64,000 nt of DNA from Fodinibacter sp963833495 (GTDB lineage: Bacteria > Actinomycetota > Actinomycetes > Actinomycetales > Dermatophilaceae): assembly GCA_963833495.1 (NCBI GenBank), contig CAWHYJ010000002.1, positions 1 to 64,000 of the forward strand, given 5' to 3'. Below, piece after piece: positions 36,583-45,746 of the stretch. The notes beneath the pieces were generated by a model that was not told the DNA's origin, did no database searches, and saw only the letters and a program-made list of their open reading frames with translations. The position numbers and the translations under genes were made by a program. The number at the start of each line of letters is the position of its first letter. The first letter of the stretch is position 1.

Positions 36583-38445
36583 TCAGGGGGTGATCGTGAT
36601 CGCCGTCCCGCCGCTGGTGAGCTTCCAGTCGACCGTGGCGAACGACGGCGGGTCGATGACCTTGTTGGCCGTCACCCAGTCGATCATCAGCTGGCGGATC
36701 TCGACCGTGCGGTTGTAGACGACCGGCGCGGCCTTGACGTGCGGGAAGTTGCCGCCGCCGCCCTGCCGGTAGTTGTTGATCGCCACGACGAAGGTGGCGG
36801 TCGGGTCGATCGGCGCCCCGGCGTACGACAGCTTCTCGACGCGCGACCCCGGGTCGTTCGCGATGTTGATCTCGTAGGTGAGCCGCGCGTCGAGGCCTCC
36901 CATGATGTCGTAGTTGTAGTCGGGGGTGCCGCCCGGTGCAGTGGGCGTCGGGGCGTTGGTGACGGCGGATGCCGGGAACGGCCCGGTGCCGCTGACCGTG
37001 CGGAAGTACGCCGCCGACGTCTCGAGGTAGTCCTTGACCTGCGCACCGGTGAGCGTGACGCCCAGGAGCGTGTTGTCGAAGATGTAGAGCCCCGCGACGT
37101 CGCGCACGGTGACCTCCCCCGCAGGGATGGCGGCGTCCTTGTTGAACGGCGCCGCGATGGACAGCACCGGCAGGCCTGCCGACGGGGTGCCCACCAGGGC
37201 GGCCTTGACGGTCTGCGCCTGCACCAGGTTGATGAAGTCCATCGCCGCGGTGTCCTGGTAGCGAGAGGTCGACGCCGACATCGCCTGCGTGCAGGTGCCG
37301 ATGACGCTGTTGACGTAGGTGAGCACCTTCTCGTGGGCCGGCCGCACCAGGGCGGCGATCCGCGCGTCCTCGGGCGCCGTGTTGGCGTTGAGCAGGGTGG
37401 CCTGCGAGGTCGCCACGGTCCAGCGGCCGCGCACCTTGACGAGGTCGAGGTCCATGACGCTCACCCGCATGCCCCAGTAGAGCGGCTCGCTGAGCAGCAC
37501 CGAGCGACCCGTGGCGGTGTTCGTGACCTTGCGCTCGGCGATCTCGAGGTGCGCGTGCCCCACGAGGATGGCGTCGATGCCGGGCACCTCCTGCGCGAGC
37601 AGCTCGCTGGCGTTCTCGGGGTAGGGCAGCGCGTCGCCGTAGCTCGACGAGGTGGCCATGCCGGAGTGGCACGAGACGATGACGACGTCGGCACCGGCGG
37701 CCTTCATCCGCGGCACCATGACCTTGGCCTGCTCGACGATGCCGGGGAAGCGCACCTTGCCCTCGACGTTGGTGGCGTCCCAGATCGCCACGCCGGGGGT
37801 GACCAGGCCGAGGATGCCGACCGTCACCGGCTTCTCGCCCGGCACCTTGACCCGCTTGAGCACGTACGGCGGGAAGATCGGCGCGCCGGTGTCCCAGTCG
37901 ACCGAGTTCGCCGACAGCAGCGGGAAGTCGCACTGGCGCTGGAAGGCGCGCAGCGTGTCGAGCCCGTAGTTGTACTCGTGGTTTCCCAGCGCCGCGGCGT
38001 CGTAGCCCACGGCGTTCATCGCGGTGGCCATCGGGTGCTTCGCGCCCGCGGTGATCGGGTCGATCTTCGCGAAGTAGTAGGCCAGCGGCGTGCCCTGGAT
38101 GGTGTCGCCCGCGTCGAGGGTGAGGCAGTGGTCGGCGCCGCGCTCGGCGCGCACGGCCTTGATGAGCGTCGCGGCCTTGGCGATGCCGATCTGGTTGCCC
38201 TTGGTGTCGCTGTAGGCGGCGTTGCTGAAGTAGTTCCAGTTGTAGACGTTGCCGTGCAGGTCGGTGGTGCCGAGCACGGTGAGCCGGAAGTGGCCCGGCT
38301 GGTCGGTGGGCCCGTGCGGGCGGTTGGGGGCGCTGGCGGCCTGCGCGTCGGTGGCGGCGAAGAGCCCGGCGCCGCCGACCGCGGCCATGGTGAGCAGCTG
38401 TCGGCGGGTGGCGGCGGAGAAGGGGTGCGTGTCGGTGTGGGTCAC
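36583..38445 (-). CDS. Exported 5'-nucleotidase / UDP-sugar hydrolase-like metallophosphoesterase
   Basis: 620 residues from the GTG at 38445. The N-terminus is a Tat signal: SAATRRQLLTMAAVGGAGLFAATDAQA. Then the metallophosphoesterase domain: LGTTDLHGNVYNWNYFSN, LTLDAGDTIQGTPLAYYF, AALGNHEYNYG, VVIVSCHSGM and ILVGHAHLEI; then the 5'-nucleotidase C-terminal domain (IFDNTLLGVTLTGAQVKDYLE, FVVAINNYRQGGGGNFP). Acts outside the membrane, releasing phosphate from nucleotides or cyclic nucleotides. Closest in style to YfkN/CpdB-type enzymes. Confidence 0.93.
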   Translation of the reverse strand: MTHTDTHPFSAATRRQLLTMAAVGGAGLFAATDAQAASAPNRPHGPTDQPGHFRLTVLGTTDLHGNVYNWNYFSNAAYSDTKGNQIGIAKAATLIKAVRAERGADHCLTLDAGDTIQGTPLAYYFAKIDPITAGAKHPMATAMNAVGYDAAALGNHEYNYGLDTLRAFQRQCDFPLLSANSVDWDTGAPIFPPYVLKRVKVPGEKPVTVGILGLVTPGVAIWDATNVEGKVRFPGIVEQAKVMVPRMKAAGADVVIVSCHSGMATSSSYGDALPYPENASELLAQEVPGIDAILVGHAHLEIAERKVTNTATGRSVLLSEPLYWGMRVSVMDLDLVKVRGRWTVATSQATLLNANTAPEDARIAALVRPAHEKVLTYVNSVIGTCTQAMSASTSRYQDTAAMDFINLVQAQTVKAALVGTPSAGLPVLSIAAPFNKDAAIPAGEVTVRDVAGLYIFDNTLLGVTLTGAQVKDYLETSAAYFRTVSGTGPFPASAVTNAPTPTAPGGTPDYNYDIMGGLDARLTYEINIANDPGSRVEKLSYAGAPIDPTATFVVAINNYRQGGGGNFPHVKAAPVVYNRTVEIRQLMIDWVTANKVIDPPSFATVDWKLTSGGTAITITP

Positions 38446-38531
38446 GATCGGCGACCCTAGCCCGGCATCCGGCCCGGCGCGCTGCGAGTGACGGACCGGT
38501 CCGTGAACGTCGGGTGACGCGTGCGCGAGGG

Positions 38532-40304
38532 TCAGCGACGGCCGACGAACCAGCGCCGGATCCGCTCCACCCGCTCGAGCACCTGCTCGCTCGTCGCCGC
38601 GGCCAGCTCGGGCCCGCCGCAGGCGCGCCGCAGCTCGAGGTGGATGTTGGCGTGCGGGCTGCCGGTCTTGGACGAGTAGGCCGCCACCAGCTTGTTGAGC
38701 TCCTTGCGCTGCGCGGCCAGCGCCCGGTGGGCCGACACCGGTGCGGGCCCGGATGCCGTCGCCGCGCCACCGCGCGCACCCGCCGCCTTCGTCTGCTTCG
38801 CCTGCCGCTCGTTCAGCAGGGTGGCCACCTGATCGGGCTCGAGCAGGCCGGGGAGGCCGAGGTAGTCCTGCTCCTCCTGCGAGCCCACGGCCGCGTGCAG
38901 GCCGAACTGCTGGGCGTCGAAGAGCACGTGGTCGAAGTGGGCGTCGCTCTCGAGCGCCTCGAACGCGGCGTCCTCGGGGCCGACGGCCTGCTCGGTGCGG
39001 TTCGCCGCCGCGCGCAGTCCCTCCTCCTCCGCCCAGAGCGAGGCCTCGGCCTCGTCGCTCGACGGCCGGTTCAGCGCGTGGTCGCGCTCCTCCTCCATCG
39101 TGGCGGCGTGGGTGAGGATGACCGGCACCGAGGGCAGGAAGACCGACGCGGTCTCGCCGCGCCGGCGGGCCCGCACGAAGCGGCCGACCGCCTGCGCGAA
39201 GAAGAGCGGGGTCGAGGTCGAGGTGGCGTACACCCCGACGCACAGCCGGGGCACGTCGACCCCCTCGGACACCATCCGCACCGCGACCAGCCAGCGCGAG
39301 GTGCCGGTGGCGAACGACTCGATGCCGGCGCTCGCCCCGGCGTCGTCGGACAGGACCACGGTGGGGTCCTCGCCGGTGATGGTGCGCAGGATGCGGGCGT
39401 ACGCGCGCGCCGAGGTCTGGTTCGAGGCGATCACCATGGCGCCGGCATCCGGCACGTGGCGGCGCACCTCGCTGAGCCTTGTGTCGGCGGCGGCGAGCAC
39501 CGAGGGCACCCACTCCCCCTTCGGGTCGAGCGCGGTGCGCCAGGCCTGCGCCGTCAGGTCCTTGGTGAGGGGCTCGCCCAGCCGGGCGGCGACCTCGTCC
39601 CCCGCCTTGGTGCGCCAGCGCATCGCGCCGCCGTAGGCGAGGAAGAGCACCGGCCGCACCACGCCGTCCCGCAGCGCGGCGGCATACCCGTACGAGTAGT
39701 CGGACGCCGAGCGCAGGATGCCGTCCTCGCCCATCTCGTAGCGCACGAACGGGATCGGGTTGGTGTCAGAGCGGAACGGCGTGCCGGTGAGTGACAGCCG
39801 CCGGGCGGCCGGCTCGAAGGCCTCGCGGATGCCGTCGCCCCACGACCGCGCGTCGCCGCCGTGGTGGATCTCGTCGAGGATGACCAGCGTCGGGGTCTCC
39901 TGGGTGCGGCGGCGGTGCAGCTGCGGCTTGGAGGCGACCTGCGCGTAGGTGAGCGCGACTCCGTCGTACTCGTGCGACTGCAGGCCGGTGGAGTTCGAGA
40001 ACGCCGGGTTGAGGTGGATGCCGACCCGGCCGGCCGCGTCGGACCACTGGTGCTTGAGGTGCTCGGTGGGGGCGACCACGGTGACGGCCCGGATGACGCC
40101 GCGGTCGAGCAGCTCGGTCGCGATGCGCAGGGCGTAGGTGGTCTTGCCGGCGCCGGGCGTGGCGACGGCGAGGAAGTCGCGCTCGGCGCTGCGCAGGTAG
40201 GCCTCGAGGGCCTCCTCCTGCCAGGCGCGCAGCTTCGCGGCGGTACCCCACGCCGCCCGCTCGGGGAAGGCGGGTGGCAGGTGTCCGGCGGCTGAGGTAC
40301 TCAT
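38532..40304 (-). CDS. DEAD/DEAH-box (SF2) helicase, restriction-subunit-like
   Basis: 590 residues. Q-motif-like start LRAWQEEALEAYL, Walker A ATPGAGKTT, TVVAPTEHLKHQW, DEIH box LVILDEIHHGGDARSWGDGI, LSLTGTPFRSDTNPIPF, and C-terminal helicase motifs VRMVSEGVDVPRLCVGVYATSTSTPLFFAQAVGRFVRARR. The C-terminal 200 residues are helical and charged. Resembles the common actinobacterial XPB/ResIII-like helicase; there is no nuclease or methylase beside it, so no defence role is claimed. ATG at 40304 is preferred over the upstream frame. Confidence 0.88.
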   Translation of the reverse strand: MSTSAAGHLPPAFPERAAWGTAAKLRAWQEEALEAYLRSAERDFLAVATPGAGKTTYALRIATELLDRGVIRAVTVVAPTEHLKHQWSDAAGRVGIHLNPAFSNSTGLQSHEYDGVALTYAQVASKPQLHRRRTQETPTLVILDEIHHGGDARSWGDGIREAFEPAARRLSLTGTPFRSDTNPIPFVRYEMGEDGILRSASDYSYGYAAALRDGVVRPVLFLAYGGAMRWRTKAGDEVAARLGEPLTKDLTAQAWRTALDPKGEWVPSVLAAADTRLSEVRRHVPDAGAMVIASNQTSARAYARILRTITGEDPTVVLSDDAGASAGIESFATGTSRWLVAVRMVSEGVDVPRLCVGVYATSTSTPLFFAQAVGRFVRARRRGETASVFLPSVPVILTHAATMEEERDHALNRPSSDEAEASLWAEEEGLRAAANRTEQAVGPEDAAFEALESDAHFDHVLFDAQQFGLHAAVGSQEEQDYLGLPGLLEPDQVATLLNERQAKQTKAAGARGGAATASGPAPVSAHRALAAQRKELNKLVAAYSSKTGSPHANIHLELRRACGGPELAAATSEQVLERVERIRRWFVGRR

Positions 40305-40338
40305 GGGCGACGGCCACGATAACCGCCCCGGCGAGGTG

Positions 40339-40382
40339 ACACACCGGGGCCCCCGCATGTTCTTGCGAGGGCCCCGGGTGTG
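40339..40382 (-). terminator. Terminator hairpin after the metalloprotease gene
   Basis: CACACCGGGGCCC pairs with GGGCCCCGGGTGTG with one bulged G, around a GC-rich inner loop. Located 38 nt past the protease stop and 35 nt before the helicase start, so it separates the two minus-strand units. Confidence 0.6.
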
Positions 40383-40419
40383 CTATGTGAGAGTCACTTT
40401 CGTTGCGGCACAGGCAATC

Positions 40420-41376
40420 TCACACGTTGCGATAGGCGACGTACGCGTTCTGCATCCGGGTGGCCTGCCCGCGGCTGAAGGTGTTCATGCAGGAGTCGTC
40501 GGTGTAGTCCATGAAGTTCTTGATCGGGTCGAGGCCGGTGGCCGTGCAGGTGTCGCGGCCGGTCGGGCAGCCGAACGCCGCCGACGCCTCGGCCGGGGTG
40601 TCGCCGACGGCGTCTCCCGAGCCCGTGCAGCCGCCCTGGAAGGTGTGGTAGAGGTTCATCCAGTGGCCGACCTCGTGGGTCGCGGTGTCGCCCAGGTTGT
40701 AGGGCGCCGCAGTGCCGCCGGGCAGCGACTGGTCGAGCACGACCACGCCGTCGTAGGAGTCGTAGGTCGACTTCGGGAAGGTCGCCCAGCCGAGCAGGCT
40801 GCCGCCGAGCTTGGCGGTGTAGATGTTCAGGTCACCCATGGTGCCCTTGCGCAGGGTCGCCTTCATGGTCTTCTCGGCGCGCGACCCGCTCTTGAGGTTG
40901 GTGTACCAGCTGGAGTTGACCGTGGTGTCGGTGCCGGCCAGCCGGAAGGCGAAGCCCGACGACGCGTAGGCGTTGTTGAGCACGGTGATCTGCTGGGCGA
41001 TCCGGGTCGAGCTGATCTTGCCGTTGGTGCCGTCGGTGATGACGTGCACGTAGACGTCGATGGTCGCGGTGGCGAAGGCAGCGGTGGCGGTGGCGCCCGT
41101 CGAGGGGGCTGCCTGGCCCTTGGCGTTCTTCGACAGGCCCTTGGCGGCGAGCGCCTTGGCGAGGGCGGCCTCGTTGGCGCGCACCTGGCTCTCGGTCAGC
41201 TCGTTGGCGTCCTTGGCGCCCCGGGCGGCGCGGGCATCGGGCGCCCGCGAGATGCACTCGGCCGCAACCGAGGACTCCCCGGCCATCGGCCGGGCGGAGG
41301 CGGACGTGGCGGGGATGGCGAGGGCGGCGACGCCGAGGGCGAGCGCGGCCAGCGCGGTCATCGAGCGAGTGGGCAT
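40420..41376 (-). CDS. Secreted zinc metalloprotease (pappalysin/M43-like)
   Basis: 318 residues. Signal peptide MPTRSMTALAALALGVAALAIPATSASA. After a propeptide-like Ala/Lys region the catalytic domain has THEVGHWMNLYHTFQGGC (HExxHxxxxxH zinc motif), then GDAVGDTPAEASAAFGCPTGRDTC and the Met-turn segment NFMDYTDDSCMNTFSRGQATRM. Cysteines around the active site suggest disulphides. Typical of secreted M43 cytophagalysin-type proteases. GAAAGG precedes the ATG at 41376. Confidence 0.92.
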   Translation of the reverse strand: MPTRSMTALAALALGVAALAIPATSASARPMAGESSVAAECISRAPDARAARGAKDANELTESQVRANEAALAKALAAKGLSKNAKGQAAPSTGATATAAFATATIDVYVHVITDGTNGKISSTRIAQQITVLNNAYASSGFAFRLAGTDTTVNSSWYTNLKSGSRAEKTMKATLRKGTMGDLNIYTAKLGGSLLGWATFPKSTYDSYDGVVVLDQSLPGGTAAPYNLGDTATHEVGHWMNLYHTFQGGCTGSGDAVGDTPAEASAAFGCPTGRDTCTATGLDPIKNFMDYTDDSCMNTFSRGQATRMQNAYVAYRNV

Positions 41377-41489
41377 GGCGACCTTTCGGCAGGAGGTCCG
41401 CGCCGGTCGGGCGCGGTGAGCGAAATCTAGGCTGCGAGCGGCAAGGTGCGGGTCTGGCCGGGGCAAAGGTCGCGTCAAGCAGCTCCGCC

Positions 41490-42677
41490 TCAGGACAGGG
41501 CCTCCGCCAGCAGCCCACCCATCGCCCGCACCCCCGCGACGAGGCGCTCGTCCGGCACCCCGGAGAAGCTCATCCGGGCGTGGTTGGCCTCGGGCCGGTC
41601 GGCGAAGAACGGCGTGCCCGGAACGACGATGACCCCGGCCCGCGGGATCAGCACGTCGCGCTGGAAGGCCGCTACGTCGAGGCCCTCCGGGAAGGTCACC
41701 CAGGTGAACAGGCCACCCTGCGCCCGGGTCCAGGTGGTGCCGGCTGGGAAGTGCTCCTCCAGGCTGGCCAGCATCAGGTCGCGCTGGTGACGGTAGGTCG
41801 GGAGCATCTCGGCGATGTGCGCCTCGATGTCGAACCGCCGTAGGTAGGCGGCGGCCGCCCGCATGTTGAGCGTGCCGTTCTGGGTGTCTGCGGCGAGCTT
41901 GAGCAGGGCGAGCTTCTCGCGCACCTCGGGTGTCGCCAGGGCCCAGCCGAGCCGCAGCCCCGGGGCGAGGATCTTCGAGAAGCTGCCCAGGTGCACGACC
42001 CGTCCGTTGGGGTCGAGGCTCGCGATCGTCGGCAGCCGCTCACCCTCGTAACGCAGCTCGCGGTAGGGCGTGTCCTCGAGCACGACGACGTCGTACTCCT
42101 GCGCCAGCTCGACGAGGCGGCGACGACGGGCCAGGCTCATCGTGCGACCCGTCGGGTTCTGGTAGTCGGGCACGGTGTAGACCAGCTTCACCCGCTCGGT
42201 GCTGCGCAGCACCTGCTCGAGGGCGTCGGTGTCCATCCCCTCCTCGTCCATGCCCACCGAGCGGTAGTCGGGCTCGCACGGGTTGAACGCGATCAGCGCC
42301 CCGAGGAAGGTCGGCCGCTCCGTGACGATCACGTCGCCGCGGTCGATGAACAGCTTGGCCGTGAGGTCCAGGCCCTGCTGGCCGCCCTGGGTGATGAGCA
42401 CGTCGTCGGCGGTGCACGGCATCCCGTCGGCGCTGAGCCGCGCGGCGACCAGCGCCCGCAGCTCGGGCAACCCCTCGGATGCCGTGTACTGCAGTGCCGA
42501 CGCGTTGTCCGCACCGAGCAGCTCGTCGTAGATCGCGTGCAGCTCGGCCATCGGGAACAGCGTGGGGTCGGGGTAGCCACCCGCGAACGAGGTGATCCGC
42601 GGGTCGCCGGCCAGGGCGAGGAACTCGCGGATCGCCGAGGGCCGCACGCGCTCGGCGCGGCGGGCGAAACGGGTCAC
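41490..42677 (-). CDS. PLP-dependent aminotransferase (class I/II, LysN/2-aminoadipate type)
   Basis: 395 residues. Fold-type I features: FAGGYPDPTLFP, TASEGLPELRALVAARL, ITQGGQQGLDLTAKLFIDRGD, YTVPDYQNPTGRTMSLARRRRLVELA, EDTPYRELRY and the PLP lysine in HLGSFSKILAPGLRLGW. The NPTG and SFSK segments place it among MocR/LysN-like aminotransferases with broad substrate range. The RraA-family gene lies 23 nt upstream on the same strand, probably co-transcribed. Confidence 0.93.
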   Translation of the reverse strand: MTRFARRAERVRPSAIREFLALAGDPRITSFAGGYPDPTLFPMAELHAIYDELLGADNASALQYTASEGLPELRALVAARLSADGMPCTADDVLITQGGQQGLDLTAKLFIDRGDVIVTERPTFLGALIAFNPCEPDYRSVGMDEEGMDTDALEQVLRSTERVKLVYTVPDYQNPTGRTMSLARRRRLVELAQEYDVVVLEDTPYRELRYEGERLPTIASLDPNGRVVHLGSFSKILAPGLRLGWALATPEVREKLALLKLAADTQNGTLNMRAAAAYLRRFDIEAHIAEMLPTYRHQRDLMLASLEEHFPAGTTWTRAQGGLFTWVTFPEGLDVAAFQRDVLIPRAGVIVVPGTPFFADRPEANHARMSFSGVPDERLVAGVRAMGGLLAEALS

Positions 42678-42700
42678 GTCGAACCTCCTGTGTCTGCTCG

Positions 42701-43357
42701 TCAGCCGAAGGCCAGGCCGCCGGGGCGACCGTCGCGCAGGGCGGCAAGGTGCTCGTCGTAGTTCATGACGTCGAACAGCGATGCGCCGTCGAGCATCCGC
42801 GCCTGCAGGCCCTTCTCGCGGGCCTCGATCGCCTCGGCACCGTCGACCGCCGCCGCGAGCTCGGCATCCGTCCCCACCACGAGCCCGTCGTCGTCACCCA
42901 CCAGCAGCTCTCCCGGCTCCACGCGCACCCCGTCGAGCGACAGGACGACGCCTGTCTCGGGCAGCGCCGTCGCGGCATACGCGTTGGGGGCGAACCCGGT
43001 CGACCAGACCGGCAGCGACAGCCGGGCCAGCGTGGTCGTGTCGCGCGAACGACCGAGGATGACGAGCCCGGCCAGGCCCCGGCGCTGCGCCTCGGTGCCG
43101 AACAGCTCGCCGGCGACGGCGCGGTCGTCACCACCCGCGTCGACGACGAGCACGTCACCCGGCGCGGACTCGCGCAGGGCGTGGATGACGGACATCAGGT
43201 CGCGGTTGGCCCTCGCGGTGACCACGCGACCCACGAACGGCCGGCCGGTCACGACCGGCCGCATGCGGGAGGGCAGGATGCGCAGCACGGGCGAGGCGTC
43301 GACCAGGCTGGTGGTCGAGAGGTGAGCCAGCCGGTCGAGCAGGGTCTGCGTCGTCAT
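42701..43357 (-). CDS. RraA family protein / HMG aldolase-like
   Basis: 218 residues. The RraA-like fold shows GDVLVVDAGGDDRAVAGELFGTEAQRRGLAGLVILGRSRDT, matching the G-x-x-L-V-x-D pattern and the aldolase-type G-x3-A-x2-G-x2-G region followed by RD. Members are 4-hydroxy-4-methyl-2-oxoglutarate/oxaloacetate aldolases or RNase E inhibitors. Pairing with an aminotransferase favours a keto-acid aldolase (inference). Confidence 0.87.
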   Translation of the reverse strand: MTTQTLLDRLAHLSTTSLVDASPVLRILPSRMRPVVTGRPFVGRVVTARANRDLMSVIHALRESAPGDVLVVDAGGDDRAVAGELFGTEAQRRGLAGLVILGRSRDTTTLARLSLPVWSTGFAPNAYAATALPETGVVLSLDGVRVEPGELLVGDDDGLVVGTDAELAAAVDGAEAIEAREKGLQARMLDGASLFDVMNYDEHLAALRDGRPGGLAFG

Positions 43358-43422
43358 GACCCGATCCTCACACCCCCGGCCGGGCTCAGGAGCAGGCGGT
43401 CAACGGGTGGCCGGAACGCCGG

Positions 43423-43725
43423 CTACTCTCCGCCGTCCTGGGGCGCGCGCAGTCCCTCGTAGATCTCCCGGCAGGTCGGGCACACCGGGAACTTCTCCGG
43501 GTCGCGACCGGGCACCCAGACCTTGCCGCACAGCGCCGTGACCGGCTCACCGGACAGCGCGCTCTCGAGGATCTTCTCCTTGCGCACGTAGTGCGAGAAG
43601 CGCTCGTGGTCGCCCGGCTCGGCCACCTCGGGCACGGTCTCGGTGCGCTCGAGCACGGCCGTCTGGGTCTGGCGCTGGGGCGCAGGGGCGTTCGGGTCGT
43701 CCAGCGGCGGCATCGTCTCGCTCAT
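43423..43725 (-). CDS. DUF3039 domain protein
   Basis: 100 residues. Acidic, Pro-rich N-terminus, then the DUF3039 core HERFSHYVRKEKILESALSGEPVTALCGKVWVPGRDPEKFPVCPTCREIYEGL. Three cysteines (C-x-n-C-x2-C) could form a zinc site. Conserved in actinobacteria, function unknown. Starts 34 nt after the yqgE stop, same strand. Confidence 0.9.
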   Translation of the reverse strand: MSETMPPLDDPNAPAPQRQTQTAVLERTETVPEVAEPGDHERFSHYVRKEKILESALSGEPVTALCGKVWVPGRDPEKFPVCPTCREIYEGLRAPQDGGE

Positions 43726-43759
43726 CCCCCGAGTCTAGGCCGCGGGGCTTTCGGGGGGA

Positions 43760-44320
43760 TCAGTTGAGGGAGGGGTCGCTCGGGAACCAGGCGACCCAGC
43801 GCAGCGGCTCGGGCTGGCGGCGCAGCACCCGGCGCCACAGCTCGTCGGGCTCGCCGGTGAACACGTCGCCGCTCTCGCTGGGCACGACGAACCACGACCC
43901 GGTCGTGATCTCGCCCTCGAGCTGGCCCGGCGACCACCCGGCGTAGCCGGCGAAGATGCGCAGCCCCGCGACCTCCGGCACCACCAGGGTGGGCGGGGTG
44001 TCGAGGTCGACCAGCGCCACCGCCCCGAACAGGCGGCGCACCCCGGTCGGCTCCGGCGAGTCGCCGGGCACGGCCACCAGGCCGAGCGCAGAGTCGAGCT
44101 GCACCGGCCCGCCCTGGAAGACCTTGGCGGGCCGGGTCGCGTGCTCCTCCCAGCCGGGCAGCACCGCGTCGACGTCGGCGTCGATGGGGCGGTTCAGCAC
44201 CAGCCCCTGCGCGCCGTCGTCGTCGTGGTGCAGCACCAGCACCACACTGCGCCGGAAGACGCCCTCCTCGATCAGCGGGGTCGCGACGAGGAGCTGCCCG
44301 GTCGTGTGGGTCTGGCTCAC
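43760..44320 (-). CDS. YqgE/AlgH family protein
   Basis: 186 residues from the GTG at 44320. Family marks: GQLLVATPLIEEGVFRRSVVLVLHHDDDGAQGLVLNRP, KVFQGGPVQLDSALGL, LRIFAGYAGWSPGQLEGEI and SWFVVPS. Role in bacteria unclear (AlgH affects alginate in Pseudomonas). The start overlaps the RNA helicase stop by 4 nt (GTGA), so the two are co-transcribed. Confidence 0.93.
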   Translation of the reverse strand: MSQTHTTGQLLVATPLIEEGVFRRSVVLVLHHDDDGAQGLVLNRPIDADVDAVLPGWEEHATRPAKVFQGGPVQLDSALGLVAVPGDSPEPTGVRRLFGAVALVDLDTPPTLVVPEVAGLRIFAGYAGWSPGQLEGEITTGSWFVVPSESGDVFTGEPDELWRRVLRRQPEPLRWVAWFPSDPSLN

Positions 44321-45666
44321 CCGTCCATTCTGCCCCGGTACCCACCGGAGCGCCCGGAGCCCTGACGGGGACGTCCGCCACCGAACGAGCCGTGGCCGCG
44401 GCTCGCGGGCCGGCCGCCCGGGCGGCTGCCGCCACGGCGACCACCGTTCTTGCCGCCCTCGAGCACCGGGCGCCACACGGCATCCGGCACGGGCACGCCA
44501 CTGGGCGTGCGACCACCGAGGGCCTGCACGACGGAGTCACCGGGGCTGACCTTGGCGGTCAGCGCATCGGCGCCGGCCCCCTCGACGATGCGGGTGACCA
44601 TCCGCTTCTGGTGCGGCAGGGCGATCATCACGACCGCGCCCTTCTCACCGGCGCGGGCCGTGCGACCGGCCCGGTGGAGGTAGTCCTTGTGGTCGGTCGG
44701 CGGGTCGACCTGCACGACCATCCCGACGTCGTCGACGTGGATGCCGCGCGCGGCGACGTCGGTGGCCACCAGCACGTTCATCGAGCCGTCGCGGAAGGCG
44801 CCGAGCACCCGGTTGCGCACGGCCTGCGAGAGGCCGCCGTGCAGGGATGCCGCGAAGACGCCGCGCTCGCGCAGCTCACCGGCGATGCGGTCCGTGCCCA
44901 GCTGGGTGCGGGCGAAGACGATGACCCGCCCGCCGCGGCCGGCGAGCTCGGCGGTGAGCGCCTTCTTGTCCTGCGGGTCGATGAGCAGCACGTGGTGGCT
45001 CATCGTGGTGACCGAGGCCTGGGCCTCGTCGGTCGAGTGGGTCACCGGGTCGACCAGGTAGCGGTCGACGAGGGTGTCGATGCCCTTGTCGAGGGTGGCC
45101 GAGAAGAGCAGCCGCTGGCCGCCCGCCGGGATCTCGTCGAGGATCGCGGTGACCTCGGGCAGGAAGCCCATGTCGGCCATGTGGTCGGCCTCGTCGAGCA
45201 CGGCGATCTGCACGCCGCCGAGCTCGACCGCGCCGCGGTCCATCAGGTCGGCGAGCCGGCCCGGGGTGGCGACGAGGATGTCGATGCCCTTGTTGAGCGC
45301 CTTGATCTGCGGCTCGTACGACAGGCCGCCGGCGACCAGCTTGTGGCGCAGGCCGGTGACGTGGACGAACGGCTCGAGCGCGTCGCTCACCTGCATGGCG
45401 AGCTCGCGGGTCGGCACCAGGATCAGCGAGCGGGGGCGCTTGCTCTCCGGGCGGGTGCCGTCGGCGAGCCGGGTGATCATCGCCAGGCCGAAGGCCAGTG
45501 TCTTGCCGGAGCCGGTGCGGCCGCGGCCGAGCACGTCACGACCCGCGAGGGCGTCCGGGATGGTTGCCGCCTGGATCGGGAACGGCTCGGTGATGCCGTC
45601 CCGGGCCAGCCGCTCGACGAGGCGCTCGGGCACACCGAGGGCGGCGAAGCCGTTGTCCTCGGTCAC
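44317..45666 (-). CDS. DEAD-box RNA helicase, catalytic core
   Basis: 449 residues from the internal GTG at 45666. All core motifs are present: GITEPFPIQAATIPDALAGRD (Q motif), GRTGSGKT, PTRELAMQV, ATPGRLADLM, DEAD (VLDEADHMADMGF), SAT, then VIVFARTQ, ATDVAARGIHVDDVGMVVQVD and HRAGRTARAGEKG, with an Arg/Gly-rich C-terminal tail (RRGGSRPGGR, GSGRSGGYRGRMDG). Unwinds or remodels RNA. The frame continues upstream past 45666 as TDE-like sequence into the Gly/Tyr/Gln repeats, showing that the helicase once began at 46739; a one-base loss near 45893 splits it. See the entry at 45747-46739. Confidence 0.93.
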   Translation of the reverse strand: MTEDNGFAALGVPERLVERLARDGITEPFPIQAATIPDALAGRDVLGRGRTGSGKTLAFGLAMITRLADGTRPESKRPRSLILVPTRELAMQVSDALEPFVHVTGLRHKLVAGGLSYEPQIKALNKGIDILVATPGRLADLMDRGAVELGGVQIAVLDEADHMADMGFLPEVTAILDEIPAGGQRLLFSATLDKGIDTLVDRYLVDPVTHSTDEAQASVTTMSHHVLLIDPQDKKALTAELAGRGGRVIVFARTQLGTDRIAGELRERGVFAASLHGGLSQAVRNRVLGAFRDGSMNVLVATDVAARGIHVDDVGMVVQVDPPTDHKDYLHRAGRTARAGEKGAVVMIALPHQKRMVTRIVEGAGADALTAKVSPGDSVVQALGGRTPSGVPVPDAVWRPVLEGGKNGGRRGGSRPGGRPASRGHGSFGGGRPRQGSGRSGGYRGRMDG

Positions 45667-45746
45667 CTCCTTGGCCTCACCCTTGTGCGAGGAGTAGTGG
45701 GTCCACTCGTCGGCCTCGGCGCGCTGTGCCTCGGCCTCCTCGAAGC

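Noticed and set aside
36517..38460. Long plus-strand open frame opposite the 5'-nucleotidase
   Set aside because: Complementary to a gene with Tat signal and all catalytic motifs; composition typical of a high-GC shadow.
38532..40304. Defence-system helicase
   Set aside because: Has SF2 helicase motifs, but no nuclease, methylase or other defence gene nearby; same type of helicase is common in actinobacterial backbones.
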